Shown piece after piece: positions 42,930 through 54,314 of a stretch of 64,000 nt of DNA. The stretch is from Agrypnia vestita (lineage: Eukaryota > Arthropoda > Insecta > Trichoptera > Phryganeidae): assembly GCA_016648135.1 (NCBI GenBank), contig JADDOH010023038.1, positions 124,001-188,000 on the forward strand. The letters run 5' to 3'. The first letter of the stretch is position 1. Each line of letters begins with the position of its first letter. A program made the position numbers and the translations under genes. Under the pieces are notes generated by a model that was given only the letters and a program-made list of their open reading frames with translations, was not told the DNA's origin and did not search any database.

Positions 42930-44215
42930 CCGGGGAGGCCTTTAGCCAGCATCGGATTGACAATGGCCGATGACGTCGCTAACGAAAACAGTTAAATAGA
43001 TGTCTTTTGCATAATGATGCATTCTTATGGAAGAGTACGAATAATCCGAGAGTCCCTATGAAGGAATACATTATTTATTACTCCATCGCGCGAGCTGTGG
43101 CCGCGCAAAACGTTTTTCTCTCTTCCTACACACAGCCCCGAATCAATATTCCGCACGCGCGCCAAAGCGATGCCATAACCTCACATTAAAACGACCATTT
43201 TATGCAGCCGGGGAGATAATGCTTGACATATGCACGACCAACTGACCGGATAATTTATTCAAAAATGGGCGCTTATCGCCGCGCCGAGACCGAGCCAACG
43301 TTTTGTGCGCGAGCGGAAACAAAAGGCAATCGAATTACAATGGGAAAAATTCCAAATCTAAACTTCTTCATCTCGTTTCAGCCGCGAATCCGCTAATATC
43401 CTATCCCATTACTCCTCAATTACTGCGTGCATTGATAATCTAATCCAATATTCGCTTCTCATCGGCGAGGATAATGTATCGCATTATTAATTAGATACAC
43501 GAGAAAATTCAAAATTATTGTAACGTTCGAATCCGATCCGTCTCGTTCGCAAGAGTAGTCGAAATCGTCAGATTAATATCTCGTTTCAGTAGCGTTGGAA
43601 TCAATTTTGAGTTACATTGCCTCGTTCGTGTGTGCAACGATAATCTATTCCATTATTCGCCTCACATCGGCGCGGATAATCTATCCCACTATAGGACTTC
43701 CGAGAAAATTCAAAAACGTAACATTCGAAACCGACCCGTCTCGTCCGCAAGAGGAGTCGAGATGGCCAGATCAATCGGAAACCCGCGGAGGCACGAAAGA
43801 GAAAACGAGATCGCCGCCGCGCGGGGGTGCGAGGGGGAGGGCGCACCTGCGACACAAAGGAGAGAGAGTTGAAAATGGAATCTTCTGGGCTCTGTTCTCC
43901 TGGGAGCGCGCCGGAGAGGGAGACCGCCTTACCGGGATCGCGGAGGAGCGACGAGGCGCGGGCTAGCCGGGAGGTTTTCCGTTGCGTGTTTGTGCGGCCG
44001 GTTGCCATGGCGACCGGCGCGCGCCGTCCTTACCGGGAATCGCACACTCGCGCACCGCGCTGCACACACGCGCAGCGGGAGATACGTCCCGCGCGTGTGG
44101 GTGTGCGAGCGAGCTTTATTAATATCTCCTAGAGAGATTGGTACACCTTGTACTGCCTTATGTACTCCTGATAACTTTCCCGTCCCAAAGGGGAGAACGA
44201 ATCACTTGCGTGTGG
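42930..44215. promoter_or_regulatory. largest CpG-rich region, with internal duplication
   Basis: Nearly 1.3 kb of CpG-rich DNA. It includes ATGACGTCGC near 42970, a diverged duplication (43423-43582 and 43629-43777) full of GATAAT/TAATCC-type cores, and CCGGTTGCCATGGCGACCGG, a near-perfect 20-bp palindrome at 43998-44017 close to the RFX X-box. Frames up to 135 codons overlap in opposite phases. I do not credit them because the duplication does not keep a frame. Confidence 0.35.
43423..43777. repeat. diverged tandem duplication, period about 206 bp
   Basis: 43423-43582 and 43629-43777 share TGCAxxGATAATCTA, TTCGC, CATCGGCG, GGATAAT, CGAGAAAATTCAAAA, AACGTTCGAA, TCTCGT and GCAAGAG in the same order with small indels. 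The conserved blocks are separated by variable bases, which suggests binding-site clusters rather than coding repeats. Confidence 0.65.
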
Positions 44216-44994
44216 GTTGCAGGGGTGAATTCGTGGACTTTTAGGGAAATCTTCTTTGCACAAAGATTTTCTTTCACATAAGTCAAATTGTATATTTCGA
44301 TACAAAAATATTTTTATTTTGTTTCGCCTATTCGATCAACGACCATTCTACATGTTCTGGGAAAAGACGCAAAGTGCTTTTAGTAAGTAAGATTTAAGAA
44401 AGAAAAATTAATTTGACTGATAATGAGAAGAAATGTTCCTCTCGAAACTATACCTATTAGTGACGAAATATCTCATGGTGTGTGTGCGGTACGAAGCTTA
44501 GCTTACTTTGTGTATTGCACCACAAAAGTATGTCTCATATCAATTAATAATGCGATTTAATTTAATTCATACGCTATGTACCATCAACAATAAGTTCTCA
44601 CCGTTTGTACGACGGTCACAGATATTTCGATTGAAATAATTATGCTAGCAGGTATCCAAGCATTTTTTGCGGCTGTCCTGTGACTGGTTTTAATGCAAGT
44701 TATAGTGAAAAGATAAAATATATTGACATATATATCTGCACTGCATCTATGATGTAATCAAAGTATTCATTTGGAAGGTAGGTAGGCACTCAAATTGTGA
44801 AAATAAATCGTTGTCACAGCCTTAATTACAGTTGTTAAGATATGTCGAGCTAGATTAATTATTAAAATAAGTATCTACCTACAACATGAAATAAACAGAG
44901 TGTTTAGGTTATTTTTTTTATGATATAAGATTATTTTTTGGCATAAATCGTATATTTTATACGAACCGTATGGGTGTGTGGAGATTCGATTCTC

Positions 44995-45027
44995 GACGTT
45001 TCGCTGGTCATATCACATCGTCATCAG
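44995..45027 (-). other. decayed ribozyme-like motif (CTGATGA ... GAAAC, GTC)
   Basis: The minus strand has CTGATGA, 18 bases ending GACCAGC, then GAAAC and GTC. The left strand of the stem is not complementary, so only the boxes remain. Confidence 0.3.
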
Positions 45028-45073
45028 GAAAGTGCCCTCTCGCCACGGGGGTCAGGGACGGATAGGTCTTTTA

Positions 45074-45166
45074 ATATAAGCTTGCAACTGAGTTAGTGTT
45101 GGTACAGAGCGCAATACGCGCAATATTACGCACTGTATCCTCACTAACTCAGTCGCAAGCTTATAT
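45074..45166. repeat. 93-nt long hairpin
   Basis: ATATAAGCTTGCAACTGAGT plus TAGTG pairs with CACTAACTCAGT plus CGCAAGCTTATAT (25 bp, one mismatch). Inner partial pairing (ACAGAGCGCAATA with AATATTACGCACTGT) extends towards a small loop near 45115-45125. Shape and size resemble a pre-miRNA or a minimal MITE. Confidence 0.6.
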
Positions 45167-45359
45167 GAAAATGCCTGTATTGATTGTTACTTAATTCCTT
45201 ATACACTTCGTATCTATACACTTAGTGAAGGTGTGTTGCCTCATTCTTGTTTTTTTTTCAATTCCTAATTATGTCGAACGACTAGGTAATATACCTATTT
45301 AAACCTTAAATCTTTCGATGTTTATGTGGTTCGATCAAATTCGGGCCATCCGTAAAATT

Positions 45360-45640
45360 AATTTAATCCAAATTCGGCTCTGTATCTGCGTGTGTACATA
45401 CATAAATATTATGCGTGTATCTCTCTGGAAGGAAGGCTGGTAAATAAGCGCGGCAGAGCCTGCCAGGCAGGCGGGCGGTGGGCGGGCAGGGGGAGAGGGT
45501 GGAGATATTTTGATACACCGGGGAACGGAACAAAAAACAGATCGTACCTCCGCTACATGTAACAGCGTGTACCTTCGCTAGAGCTTTTAAATTGTACGGA
45601 GAACCCGCCGCACTCATATGCCTTCCTGGTATTCGGGTGA
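45360..45640. promoter_or_regulatory. GC-richer island
   Basis: Contains GCCAGGCAGGCGGGCGGTGG and GGCGGGCAGGGGGAGAGG, a G-rich tract with possible quadruplex-forming runs. No credible coding frame. Confidence 0.25.
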
Positions 45641-45800
45641 CTCAACTCGCTGGCTTTTTGGCGTCGTTGAAACAATGGAATATTTTTATTAATTGAATCA
45701 ATCAAAATAAAATTATTTATTTGATGTATCAGGCATTAAAATGTTTTTTTAAGAAATACATGGTACTGATTGAATAGGATTGCGGTTAGCTACATAGAAT

Positions 45801-45914
45801 AACAGATATCACAGATCTAATTTGAATCCAATACGAATTACATAGACTCTATCATGAGCTTTATGGTGAAAAGTATTCACATCGGATTCAAATTAGAATC
45901 TGTGATATTTATTT
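45801..45914. mobile_element. 114-bp inverted-repeat unit
   Basis: AACAGATATCACAGATCTAA and TTTGAATCCAATACGAAT at the left are inverted at the right as ATTCACATCGGATTCAAATT, AGAATCTGTGATATTTATT. Arms are about 38 bp. Probably a tiny MITE; no target duplication was recognised. Confidence 0.5.
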
Positions 45915-45928
45915 AGAACATTTCTTAA

Positions 45929-46165
45929 CTAGCTATATAACCCGTCAAAAATGATGTACTTTCACTACATATTTCGGTCGCGAAATAAGGCTGTGAGAAC
46001 AGCGCCGTCTTGCGTGGCGCAGCGTTTTGGTAGCGTTAGTGACGGACAGTGTTTGCTTAGAGAATTATGAATTTTTTTGCTTTTTATACCCCATCATTAT
46101 TTGCACCATCTGGTATCCTTAGTGATGGACGTTGTTACATTACAGAGAATTAATTATATATGCTG
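45929..46165 (-). mobile_element. Helitron-like element with minisatellite units
   Basis: The minus-strand 3' end has ATCATTTTTGACGGGTTATA, TAGCTAG, followed by T: a CTAG|T terminus with a partial hairpin. Upstream, units with GTAGCGTTAGTGACGGACAG and TTATACCCCATCATTATTTG (plus-strand reading) repeat about twice, matching 32488-32800 in reverse. Also shares GGCTGTGAGAAC with 32810. Confidence 0.7.
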
Positions 46166-46679
46166 ATTTCTATGAGGATCTAAGAGACATCCACGAGGCT
46201 ACTTTATGCAGGGGTGGTATATGATAAACGTGCTTGAGACAGTTGACATAATACAGACAGAATTTGTGCATGCAGCCATGTAACGGAAGTGGGATACCGG
46301 AACTAACGACGCCATATTGAAGTCTTGTCGTCTGTCAGATTCTATTTACATGCGAGTTCACGAATGTTTCGATTGTTTTTTAAGGCCACGCCAAAAACGA
46401 TTAAGAGTGATATTCGAGAAATTAATTACCGCAAAAACGACATGATGGTGGAAGTATTGACATGCATGCGAGGTGCTACGCTTTTCTAGAACGACGATTG
46501 TTATAGATACTTCAAACACCTGTATTTGGTGGTATGGATGGAATATTCTTCTGTCCAAAATTGGTTCACTCGAGTATTTTTACATGTTTGGAGGAGTTTG
46601 CAACGACTATACACAGGTAAGGACACGGAACTGGCATGAAAGGATAGGTAGCGAAAATACTAGTGAAAGAAGAAGAATT

Positions 46680-47050
46680 CTCACGTGACTCACGGCCCGC
46701 TGATGACGCTAGCTGCGTCTGCTGTGGCGTGGTGACATCATCGCACGGGGCGTCTCGTCTCGCAGCCGTCTCCCAGCGTCAGAGATCGATCTGCGGAGAT
46801 GTGCGCTATTCCAGAGCCGGATTTTGTATGGATTCCGTCTCGCGGACCCACCTTCCCGCTCACACACGGTTCCCCACGCGCCGGCCATATTTGTCTACGG
46901 CCGCTCTGTTGATAGATAGCCCGTCGCTAGGCGACCGCCGACTCGCTTGTTTTATCTCCACGGCTCGGTCCGCCCCCCACCCAACCCCTCCACCCTCGGG
47001 CCGGTGTCCGAAACGGAAGAACGCCCAGATACGCCGCAATGTCTGCTACC
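46680..47050. promoter_or_regulatory. CpG-rich island
   Basis: Contains GTGACATCATCGC, GTCGCTAGGCGAC (13-base palindrome, 46923-46935) and a C-rich segment. A 130-codon plus-strand frame covers it but is rich in Arg, Ser and Pro with no domain, and an opposed frame overlaps it. I treat it as non-coding. Confidence 0.28.
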
Positions 47051-47389
47051 CGTAGAGAGTCGGCGTAAACAGATGAGCCATTTTCACCATCTACTCGTAT
47101 ATATATATTTTTTCCATCAAAAACTGTCAATTATGCAGACGCCGCTCCGACTTGGTTGTCTCTCAGAGAGTCGCGTCTTTTAATAAATTAAATATCTCTA
47201 CATTTAACAGAATATTGAAAATTTAAAGACAGAACGTAGTTACATAAATATGTACTAATAAAAATGTGATGATCAAATCTCTTATAACAATTTGACTACC
47301 CCCCGTAGCCTAATAAATTTTCCCACTAATACTACAGTGGGTAAGAATAATGCAATAATAATGAAATAAGTATACACTAACTATAATCA

Positions 47390-47815
47390 TCGATGGGGAA
47401 GCAATTAAAGAAGCAACCGATATAAAATACTTTGGAATAATCATACTATAGGTCATAAACTAAACTTTTCTTTGAATAATCCGAAAATATTTGAATGCAA
47501 AAATATAGGTATACAACGCAATAGTCCCTCACATCAATTACTGTAGCAGTATTCCATTTCTGGCTAATGAAGGAGAGTTTTAAAAAATAACAATACTTCA
47601 AAATAAATCACTGTGAAAAATATTAAAAAGAAATCGATCCATAAGAGACATCAAAGTAACGTTAAAAAAATTACGAACAATGACATTCAGACAAATGATT
47701 ATGTTTAATGTACCTACACAATAAGAAAACATGACATACGATTATTTTTAAGAGAGAAAACAATATCGCAAAATTCAATCGTGGGGCGTTAGGGATGAAG
47801 AACTTTTAAGATGAA
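47390..47815 (+). pseudogene. CR1/Jockey-group LINE reverse transcriptase fragment
   Basis: In shifting frames the plus strand reads DGEAIKEATDIKYFGIII, then VPHINYCSSIPFLANEGE, then KITILQNKSL, KILKRNRSIRDIKV and FRQMIMFNVPTQ. This is the order YLGxxxD...PHxxYCSxxW...LQxxxxRxIL...LxxxQ of the C-terminal reverse transcriptase region in these LINEs. Stops and frameshifts are frequent, so the copy is old. Confidence 0.7.
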
Positions 47816-48089
47816 GAAAAAGAATATGTGACGCTCACTTACATATCAATAAAATTTATATTAATTATATGTAATTTTGTCTACGTAAAGAAATATTGAT
47901 TATTTTATTAACAACTTTAAGAATAAATAAAATAAAGACAAATATGAATCAAAAGTGTGCCGAATTCTGAGTGGGCAGCTCAGAGAAGAGACAGCTCGAC
48001 TTGGCAAGAAACGGGTAAATGCTGAGCAACAGCAATATATATCTTCCATATTATAAATACGCATACCGAAATACTTCTGACATGACACG

Positions 48090-48500
48090 AGACAGGGTGC
48101 GGTGGAGAAGCTGAGTCGAGGGATCCATTACCAACTAGGTGGTGGACGGGGTCTGGTGAAGCCGCAGTCAATATCTCACTTCAGGAAGCCGCCAAGAGTG
48201 GTACAGACAGGAACAGATGGCGCCGGACAGCTTCGACCGCTGTGTCGTCGTTATCAGCGGCCACGATTGCTGTGCGTAAGCGAGAAGCGGAAGTATACGT
48301 AAATGACGTCAGATTTGGCGAAATCTAAAAACGGCGTCAGATTGTGGCGATGCCGGTCCGTCCCTACGGGTGTCGGCTGGACGGGGGCGCTGGATCGATC
48401 TGGCCGGTAAACACCCCGAACAAAGGATGGCCGAAAAGCCTCCCTTTCAGCGGGGGATGTTTTTTCAGCGGCTGGGGCCGGGGACGCAGGGTGAAGAGGA
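48090..48500. promoter_or_regulatory. GC-rich island with full CRE
   Basis: Contains TGACGTCA at 48304-48311 (cAMP-response-element palindrome), flanked by CGTAAA and GATTTGGCG, and a G-rich end (GGCTGGGGCCGGGGACG). Three overlapping frames of 61-111 codons cancel each other. Confidence 0.3.
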
Positions 48501-49221
48501 AATCGGAAAATTTTATGTTATATATACAAAGATACAGAGAAATCTGCCCTTTTGAATCGATTAAAACACGGCGTGCATTACTTATTAAAATGAAACGTAC
48601 GCAAATTCGAAGATAAAGATTCGACGTCATAGTTCTACATAAAATATCAAAATTCAAAAGTAGACTTCCCAGACATACCATTCGATCAACCGGAATCAAT
48701 CCTACTTTTAGTCTTCCGCACTACAACTCATTTTTCTACACTCTGCTTGAACTTGAGCTCATTGTTTTAATATCACAATCACTGCCAAAGCATCAAACTT
48801 CATCACCATAAAATACCATAAAAGCTTTTTTTATTATTAATAAACATTTAAAGCCATTTTCATTGCATCCCACCTGGAATTATTTTACTGTTAAACTTTT
48901 CTTTTCTACATTGCTACTCTTTATTATTCTCTCTAGTCCATGGTAACGTAGACAAACCACATAGTTTGCACATTTTCTTTTTCAATTTGTTACTACCAAT
49001 AAGTCTATTTGATTTCGAAAATAAAATAAAATGAAAATTTAGATAGGGAAAACAATAACAAAGATTAATACATTATTTAGTATATTTATATTTTAAATGT
49101 AAGTAGATAAGAGACAAAGCCAGCTACCTATGTGTCACACGGATGGTAGAGAGCTTTCGGCCGGTTCCAATACTTTTGCCTTTATAAAATAAAGAAATTT
49201 TGAAAATTAAAAATAAATATG
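48501..49221. other. AT-rich unassigned stretch
   Basis: Nothing recognised. Confidence 0.45.
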
Positions 49222-49403
49222 AGTAGCTTGTTGGTCTTGTGGTTAGGACACTGGCCTCGTGATCCAAAGGTTGCGGGTTCGAACCTCACTCCAGACTAAC
49301 AAGTTAGTCCTATTTTCATAGTACAAGCGTTTAGCTTAGTTTGAAAATAGTAAGAATATTGATGTGACACGTATTCCGTGTTCACATCTCTATTTAAAAA
49401 AAA
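49222..49403 (+). mobile_element. tRNA-derived SINE, copy 4 (best preserved)
   Basis: Head GTAGCTTGTTGGTCTTGTGG ... B box GCGGGTTCGAACCTC; body GCGTTTAGCTTAGTTTGAAA, GATGTGACACGTATTCCGTG; tail A7 followed by an AT microsatellite. It keeps the 15 bases missing at 9640. It carries polymerase III A- and B-box-like elements and no coding capacity. Confidence 0.87.
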
Positions 49404-49777
49404 TATATATATATATACCTATATATATATAACATAACAATAATAACAACTTATATTTTAACTGCATTATAAAAATGTCATAAATATATACGAGGAAGGA
49501 CATAGGTACTTCTACTGTCCAATCCTCCCCTCCATTCCAATCCCCTCGCCAATTTAATACTATGTTTTCCAAACAGTTTCTTCATGTAAAAACGTATTTT
49601 TGTAAAAAAGCGCGACATATTTACTAAAACATTATAATTTTAAAAATATTTAGTTTGACCTTTTCATATTTTTTTCAAAATTCACAAGTTTGTAATATTT
49701 TTTTAAATGAGTCGAACGCATTGGAACCAGTCGTGGAGGTTTATGTTGGTAAGTCTATACGTTTGATTGGTATAGGT

Positions 49778-50408
49778 CAGGTGTGGCGAACCTTTTTGGG
49801 TCCGCGTGCCAAAAATCCTCAAATATTATTTCTCGATTGTGTGGCGTGCCCAAGTAGTAAAAAAATTTACCAAAATAGAAAAAAAAAATCTGAATTTTAT
49901 ATACAAGTTTAAAAATTACAATATAGTTTCTTAAAAATAAAGTCGTAATCAATAAACATACACATTAGTTATTTATCAATGAGATTTTTTCTGTTGTACA
50001 TTCGATGACAAATTCTTAATATCTGGTTCATATTTTAGTAGGTAATACTTTTAGTAATACGCACGACCAACTGGATTCATCAGTCATTCTTTTTCTTCAA
50101 TTACATTTTATGAAATTCATTTCTGAAAATAATGATTACCAAGCAATGTAGGTGAGAAAATTGATAATATTGCTCTCGCAAGTTTCTTTAAATCGCTGAA
50201 GATTTCTGGAATAGTGTTCCAATGTCTCATTATGTCTTCTTCTGCACATTTATTATTTATGTTGGTTAATCAATCGCTTTCAATTATTTCCAAATTCAAT
50301 CATTTAAAAATATAAAAAAATATTTTTGAACGTGGAAATCGTTCGCGTGCCTTCCAAATTCTCAAACGAGCCACCTCTGGCACGCGTGCCCTAGGTTCGC
50401 CACACCTG
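49778..50408. mobile_element. hAT-type MITE, 631 bp, with 8-bp target duplication
   Basis: Terminal inverted repeats CAGGTGTGGCGAACCT and AGGTTCGCCACACCTG are perfect over the first 15-16 bases, and subterminal GGGTCCGCGTGCCA is echoed by TGGCACGCGTGCCC. GTATAGGT lies directly outside each end (49770-49777 and 50409-50416), an exact 8-bp target duplication as hAT transposons make. CAGG...CCTG ends fit the superfamily. The AT-rich interior has no transposase frame, so mobility would need an outside hAT enzyme. Confidence 0.9.
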
Positions 50409-50829
50409 GTATAGGTCAACCGGCGAGAGGTTTCGTATGATTCATGAGAAAAAATATATTTCCCTCTCGTTTGCAGTCAATGGCAGGCTCCATATAAAAG
50501 AAGGCAGATAAAAACTGCATAATATATAGATTCTTTACAATACATAGAATACGAGGAATTTTTTTAACGGAAAATGAGACACAAATAATTGTTTTTAAGA
50601 TACAAGCTTTGTCAGATCGCATATCCACGCTTTATAAGGACACATACTTATTTATTTATTTATGGGAAACTAACAGTTATTATTATTATTAAATAAAGAG
50701 ATTATACATGATTATTGAACAGTATAGAGACCATCTTACAAGTTTCCACAGAATTAACCTGTTGTGTTTTAACATAAAGCAACAATAACTTGAGTTATAG
50801 AATTATTATTTATTAGTTATTTAAGTGTG

Positions 50830-51460
50830 GTACGCGAGGTATTGTTTCATCAGGAGCTATATGTATTGGTGGTGGAAAAAACTGGGAAACGGCGTCCCAC
50901 GGGAAACGCATTTAGCCCGCCGCCATTTACGGAATATATCACGACCGACGCGCCCGATCGCGTGCGCGCTCGCATCCAGGCCCGCGCGCATCTGCTATCG
51001 CTAATGTCATCTCATCACCGTAATTATAACAAGCGCCGCCCTCCCCCTCCCGCCGCCGGTAATGGGACAGACACCGCCGTAAAAAGCGGGATAGAGTCCG
51101 CGGCCGTCTACCTGGCCGGAAAAAATCTCCCCCGCCGGCCGTTCGGGCGCGACACGCACGCGCCGGGATGGAGGGAAATGACTATTGCATGGGGGAAATT
51201 GGCGCCACCGGGGCACGTTGTGGCCGGATTGTAAACGCGATGATGTGTCGCGCCGAATGGGCCGCGCGCCGGGGAAATGGTCATTTTTATTAATTGCGGG
51301 CCGATTAGGGAGGACAAAGGAATCGCTGCTCTAGAAGAAAACTTCAAACACAGTGTCATTTCTTGCCAATATGTAATGGATCTGCGGAACAGAGGACGAC
51401 AGAGGGGGTAAACGGATGTAAGGGGGAGCGGCGCGAGTGAAAGGGCTTTTTTGCATTAAA
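50830..51460. promoter_or_regulatory. large CpG-rich island
   Basis: The block has CCCGCCGCCATTTACGG (GCCAT core), CGCCGCCCTCCCCCTCCCGC, and TTATTAATTGCGGGCCG (homeodomain-like). A 135-codon plus-strand frame with heavy Ala/Arg/Pro is overlapped by minus-strand frames. No domain seen. Confidence 0.3.
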
Positions 51461-52129
51461 TCGAAACCGATCGCTATTGTTATCACCGTATCTCTGTAAG
51501 ACGTATCGTTACCGCCAGTAAATGACGAGTCTACAGAAAGATCTTTTATTGGAATAAACCCGGCACAAACAAGAACAAGACAAGAATATCACAGCATACT
51601 TTTGTTCCTGTTGCAACCAAGAAACCAAGAAAATTATAAAAATAAAACGTAATAAAGGGAAAAGAACAATAATTAAAACACTTTAAATATATACCAACAA
51701 TGTTTACTATAAAAGCAAACAGTAATTGTTAAAAACCTTTAAATTAAAAAAAAATCAAGACAATTAAACCAATATATCAGATAAATAAGATAAGAAGATA
51801 AAATAATCCATAGAAATATAACATATTTAAAAAAGAAATGAATAATCATTAAAACACTTTAAAATATATAATTATATATAAACAATGATTAGTATAAAAA
51901 TAAACAGTAATAATAAAAACCTACAACAAATTAATAACACAGTAAAAATAAAAATAATTAGTAAAAAGCAAATTCAATGTGGTACTAATTCAAGGAGAAC
52001 AAAAAAAAAATAGTCCATTAAACTGTACTCAATTCTACTGACACGTGCTAATTTTACGTAATTTTTCAGTTCTGGTATGCTCCTACAACGAAAAATATCA
52101 ACGAATTTCGAGAACTTATTTCCAAGGCG
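51461..52129. other. A-rich unassigned stretch
   Basis: AT-rich with a local A bias on the plus strand and direct repeats of CACTTTAAATATATA / CACTTTAAAATATATA (51680 and 51857) followed by AACAGTAAT. The repeats suggest an old duplication of about 175 bp. Nothing else seen. Confidence 0.4.
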
Positions 52130-52450
52130 ATGCATGCGTGTTAACGGTGAAGGTCGGTCCCTAAAAAGGACACCTCGTGATGTCTCGTTTGTCTCGGTAT
52201 ATTATAAGTGATCATCTGAATCAGTTCGGGGCAGTCCAACATAATCATCACATCACTGGAAACACCCCACCCACCCCCTCCCCGCCACCTGCCGCCGGTC
52301 CATTAGCGCTGATTGGACGCCGGCGCGTCACGCGGCCTGGCGGGGGTTGGGGGGTGATTCACAGATCACGGGAAGGTGATCTCATCCGGTCGATAGTGTT
52401 ACGTCACGCCATATCCCCCGGGAACAGCGGAAATGTAAACGGCATAAAAT
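52130..52450. promoter_or_regulatory. GC-rich island
   Basis: Contains CCCCACCCACCCCCTCCCCG (C-rich), GCTGATTGGACGCCGGCGCG (CCAAT box in reverse) and GGGGGTTGGGGGGTG. A 91-codon frame has no recognised motif. Confidence 0.28.
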
Positions 52451-52890
52451 AATTGCAGTCATGTACAACGTTCCCTCTATTTTTCCATTACATAAACTCG
52501 TCTGAGCAGTAAATTTTGTACAAGTAAACCAAATTTTTTTTGAAGATGTGCTTTTAATACGCGGTAGCAGTTTCAGCGCCGGAATATGAAGGAATGGTAC
52601 ATGAGTGTGAGGAACTAGCTGCAGAAAATGCTGCGTGTATTGCGCATCAACACCCTATGAACCCGCTGCATAATTAGGTTGAATATTATTTTGTCAAACC
52701 GTCTTTTTCTAAACCAGAGTTATCCCGAGATATTACAAATCTAAATTCAACATAATCCTAATTTATCGAATTTGATGTTTTGTTCCGACACCAAAGATGA
52801 AAATTAAAAAAATTGAAATCGGAACATTTCTTCATACTAATATTGATAAATCTCGAACCTTTTAATGTTCAATAATCATGGTACCTAAAC

Positions 52891-53021
52891 TATTAATTTT
52901 AATCGGAGTAATGACCAAATCATGTCGAAAATAATAATATTATAATGTATAGTCATCCGTTTTACGTAAATGTTGAAAGTTTCAGAGCTCTAGCTAGTCG
53001 GGGAGTTGGTGAAAAATTAAT
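52891..53021 (+). repeat. dispersed repeat (GAAAGTTTCAGAGCTCTAGC), copy
   Basis: TTAATTTTAATCGGAGTAAT through GCTAGTCGGGGAGTTGGTGA is repeated in inverted form at 59966-60086 with moderate divergence. A CAAACAGACAGACAAAGAG run follows at 53045, like the end of the repeat at 24300. Probably the 3' part of a widespread retroposon. Confidence 0.55.
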
Positions 53022-53258
53022 CAAGTAAAAGATTCCGCCACAACAACAAACAAACAGACAGACAAAGAGAGCTAATTAAAAGCATGTAATAAAAAATACG
53101 TGGGCTTTGTTAAATAATTCAGATTTTCCATTTTTCCTCTTTAAGATAAATTAAATTTTTTATTCAGTCCGTATAAACTGTCTAGATGGACCCCTTTTGC
53201 AGAACGCATAAATTAATCATTCATACCTGAAAAAATAAAAAAACTGAAAGATCAATGT

Positions 53259-54306
53259 GTTACAGTGAATCTGTATTTCTAGTGAGTCTATATATATTTT
53301 CACTGGAATTTTAGTGAAATTATATTCAAGGTCATTCTTATCATACCAATGGAAATTAATACGAACCAGTGAAAAATATTTTAACTGATATTGGTTTCCG
53401 AACTGTCATTAAAATTAAATTTGACAGATCATGAGAGATGTATGTTTCCGGATTGAGATTGACCTCTTAGAATAACAATTTAAGATTTCAGTTATTGAAT
53501 GATAAATGTTCTTACTGCATTATTCATTTCTTCTGTGCATATCAATATTGTGTACCGCATATTATTAACCCAACCCAAGCTTTGAGAAATGCGTGCATTC
53601 GTGGACAAAGTATAGTTTCATCGATACTGCGCAGTGAATCTGTAAATTCATTGGTTGACATGTTTTCACTGCCCGACCAGGTAAAATATTATTTTTATTA
53701 TTTATTATATTTATTTATACAGTAGATACATATTTTTTATAATAAATTGATTCTATGTTTTAACATTTTTACAGACATTATACTCCCCATAATATGAGCC
53801 AAAGCTCGAACTTATGGGAGGAGTATTTACAAGCTAAATTAAAGTATAAAAGCAGAAACCATTTTGAAGTAGTAATTTTTTTTTATCGTACAGAAACCTT
53901 TTGAGACATGTGGGCAATGTTACAATTCATCGTTGTCGAAAATCAAGGATTTGATTACTTTCTTAAACTGTTCGATTTTGGAATGTTCTTTTCTTGAAAT
54001 TTGTTTTGCGACAACAATGTATTGTACCATTTAACTCCCAAGTATGTATAATGATGTTGTGCCATGGTGGTTCTTAAAGATGGTATCTTTATTTGTCCCT
54101 TTGTTCTATCCCTAAGGGTGAGATTTATTTTCACCCCTAAGGGGTGAGATTTATTTATAAAATATTATTTGTAAAAAGCCCCTCCCCATCCAATAATACC
54201 ATACTGTAAGAGGGACTGCACCAACGCGCAATACACTATTTCAATAGTGAATATAGTTTCTACTAGTGAAAATATAGCCTCACTAGAAATACAAATTCAC
54301 TGTAAC
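53259..54306. mobile_element. terminal-inverted-repeat element of about 1.05 kb
   Basis: The left end GTTACAGTGAATCTGTATTT plus CTAGTGAG is inverted at the right end (CTCACTAGAAATACAAATTC plus ACTGTAAC). The arms extend about 60 bp with divergence. ATGT flanks both ends (53255-53258, 54307-54310) and may be a 4-bp target duplication. The interior carries a possible spliced coding tail, listed separately. The transposon superfamily was not identified. Confidence 0.65.
53572..53793 (+). CDS. possible spliced 3' coding end inside the TIR element
   Basis: An open plus-strand stretch reads PTQALRNACIRGQSIVSSIL then RSESVNSLVDMFSLPDQ and meets CAG|GTAAAA at 53680/53681. A TTTTTACAG acceptor ends at 53774. 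Joining in the same phase gives TLYSP and a stop at 53790-53792. The intron would be 94 bp. I do not recognise the protein. Upstream the frame stays open to about 53495, but the start or preceding acceptor is unclear. It could be the last exons of the element's own gene, a captured host exon, or chance. Confidence 0.3.
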
Positions 54307-54314
54307 ATGTACAT

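Noticed and set aside
43595..44008. Opposed frames of 123 and 135 codons
   Set aside because: Both span the end of a non-coding duplication whose copies differ by indels that do not keep a frame, and neither shows a motif.
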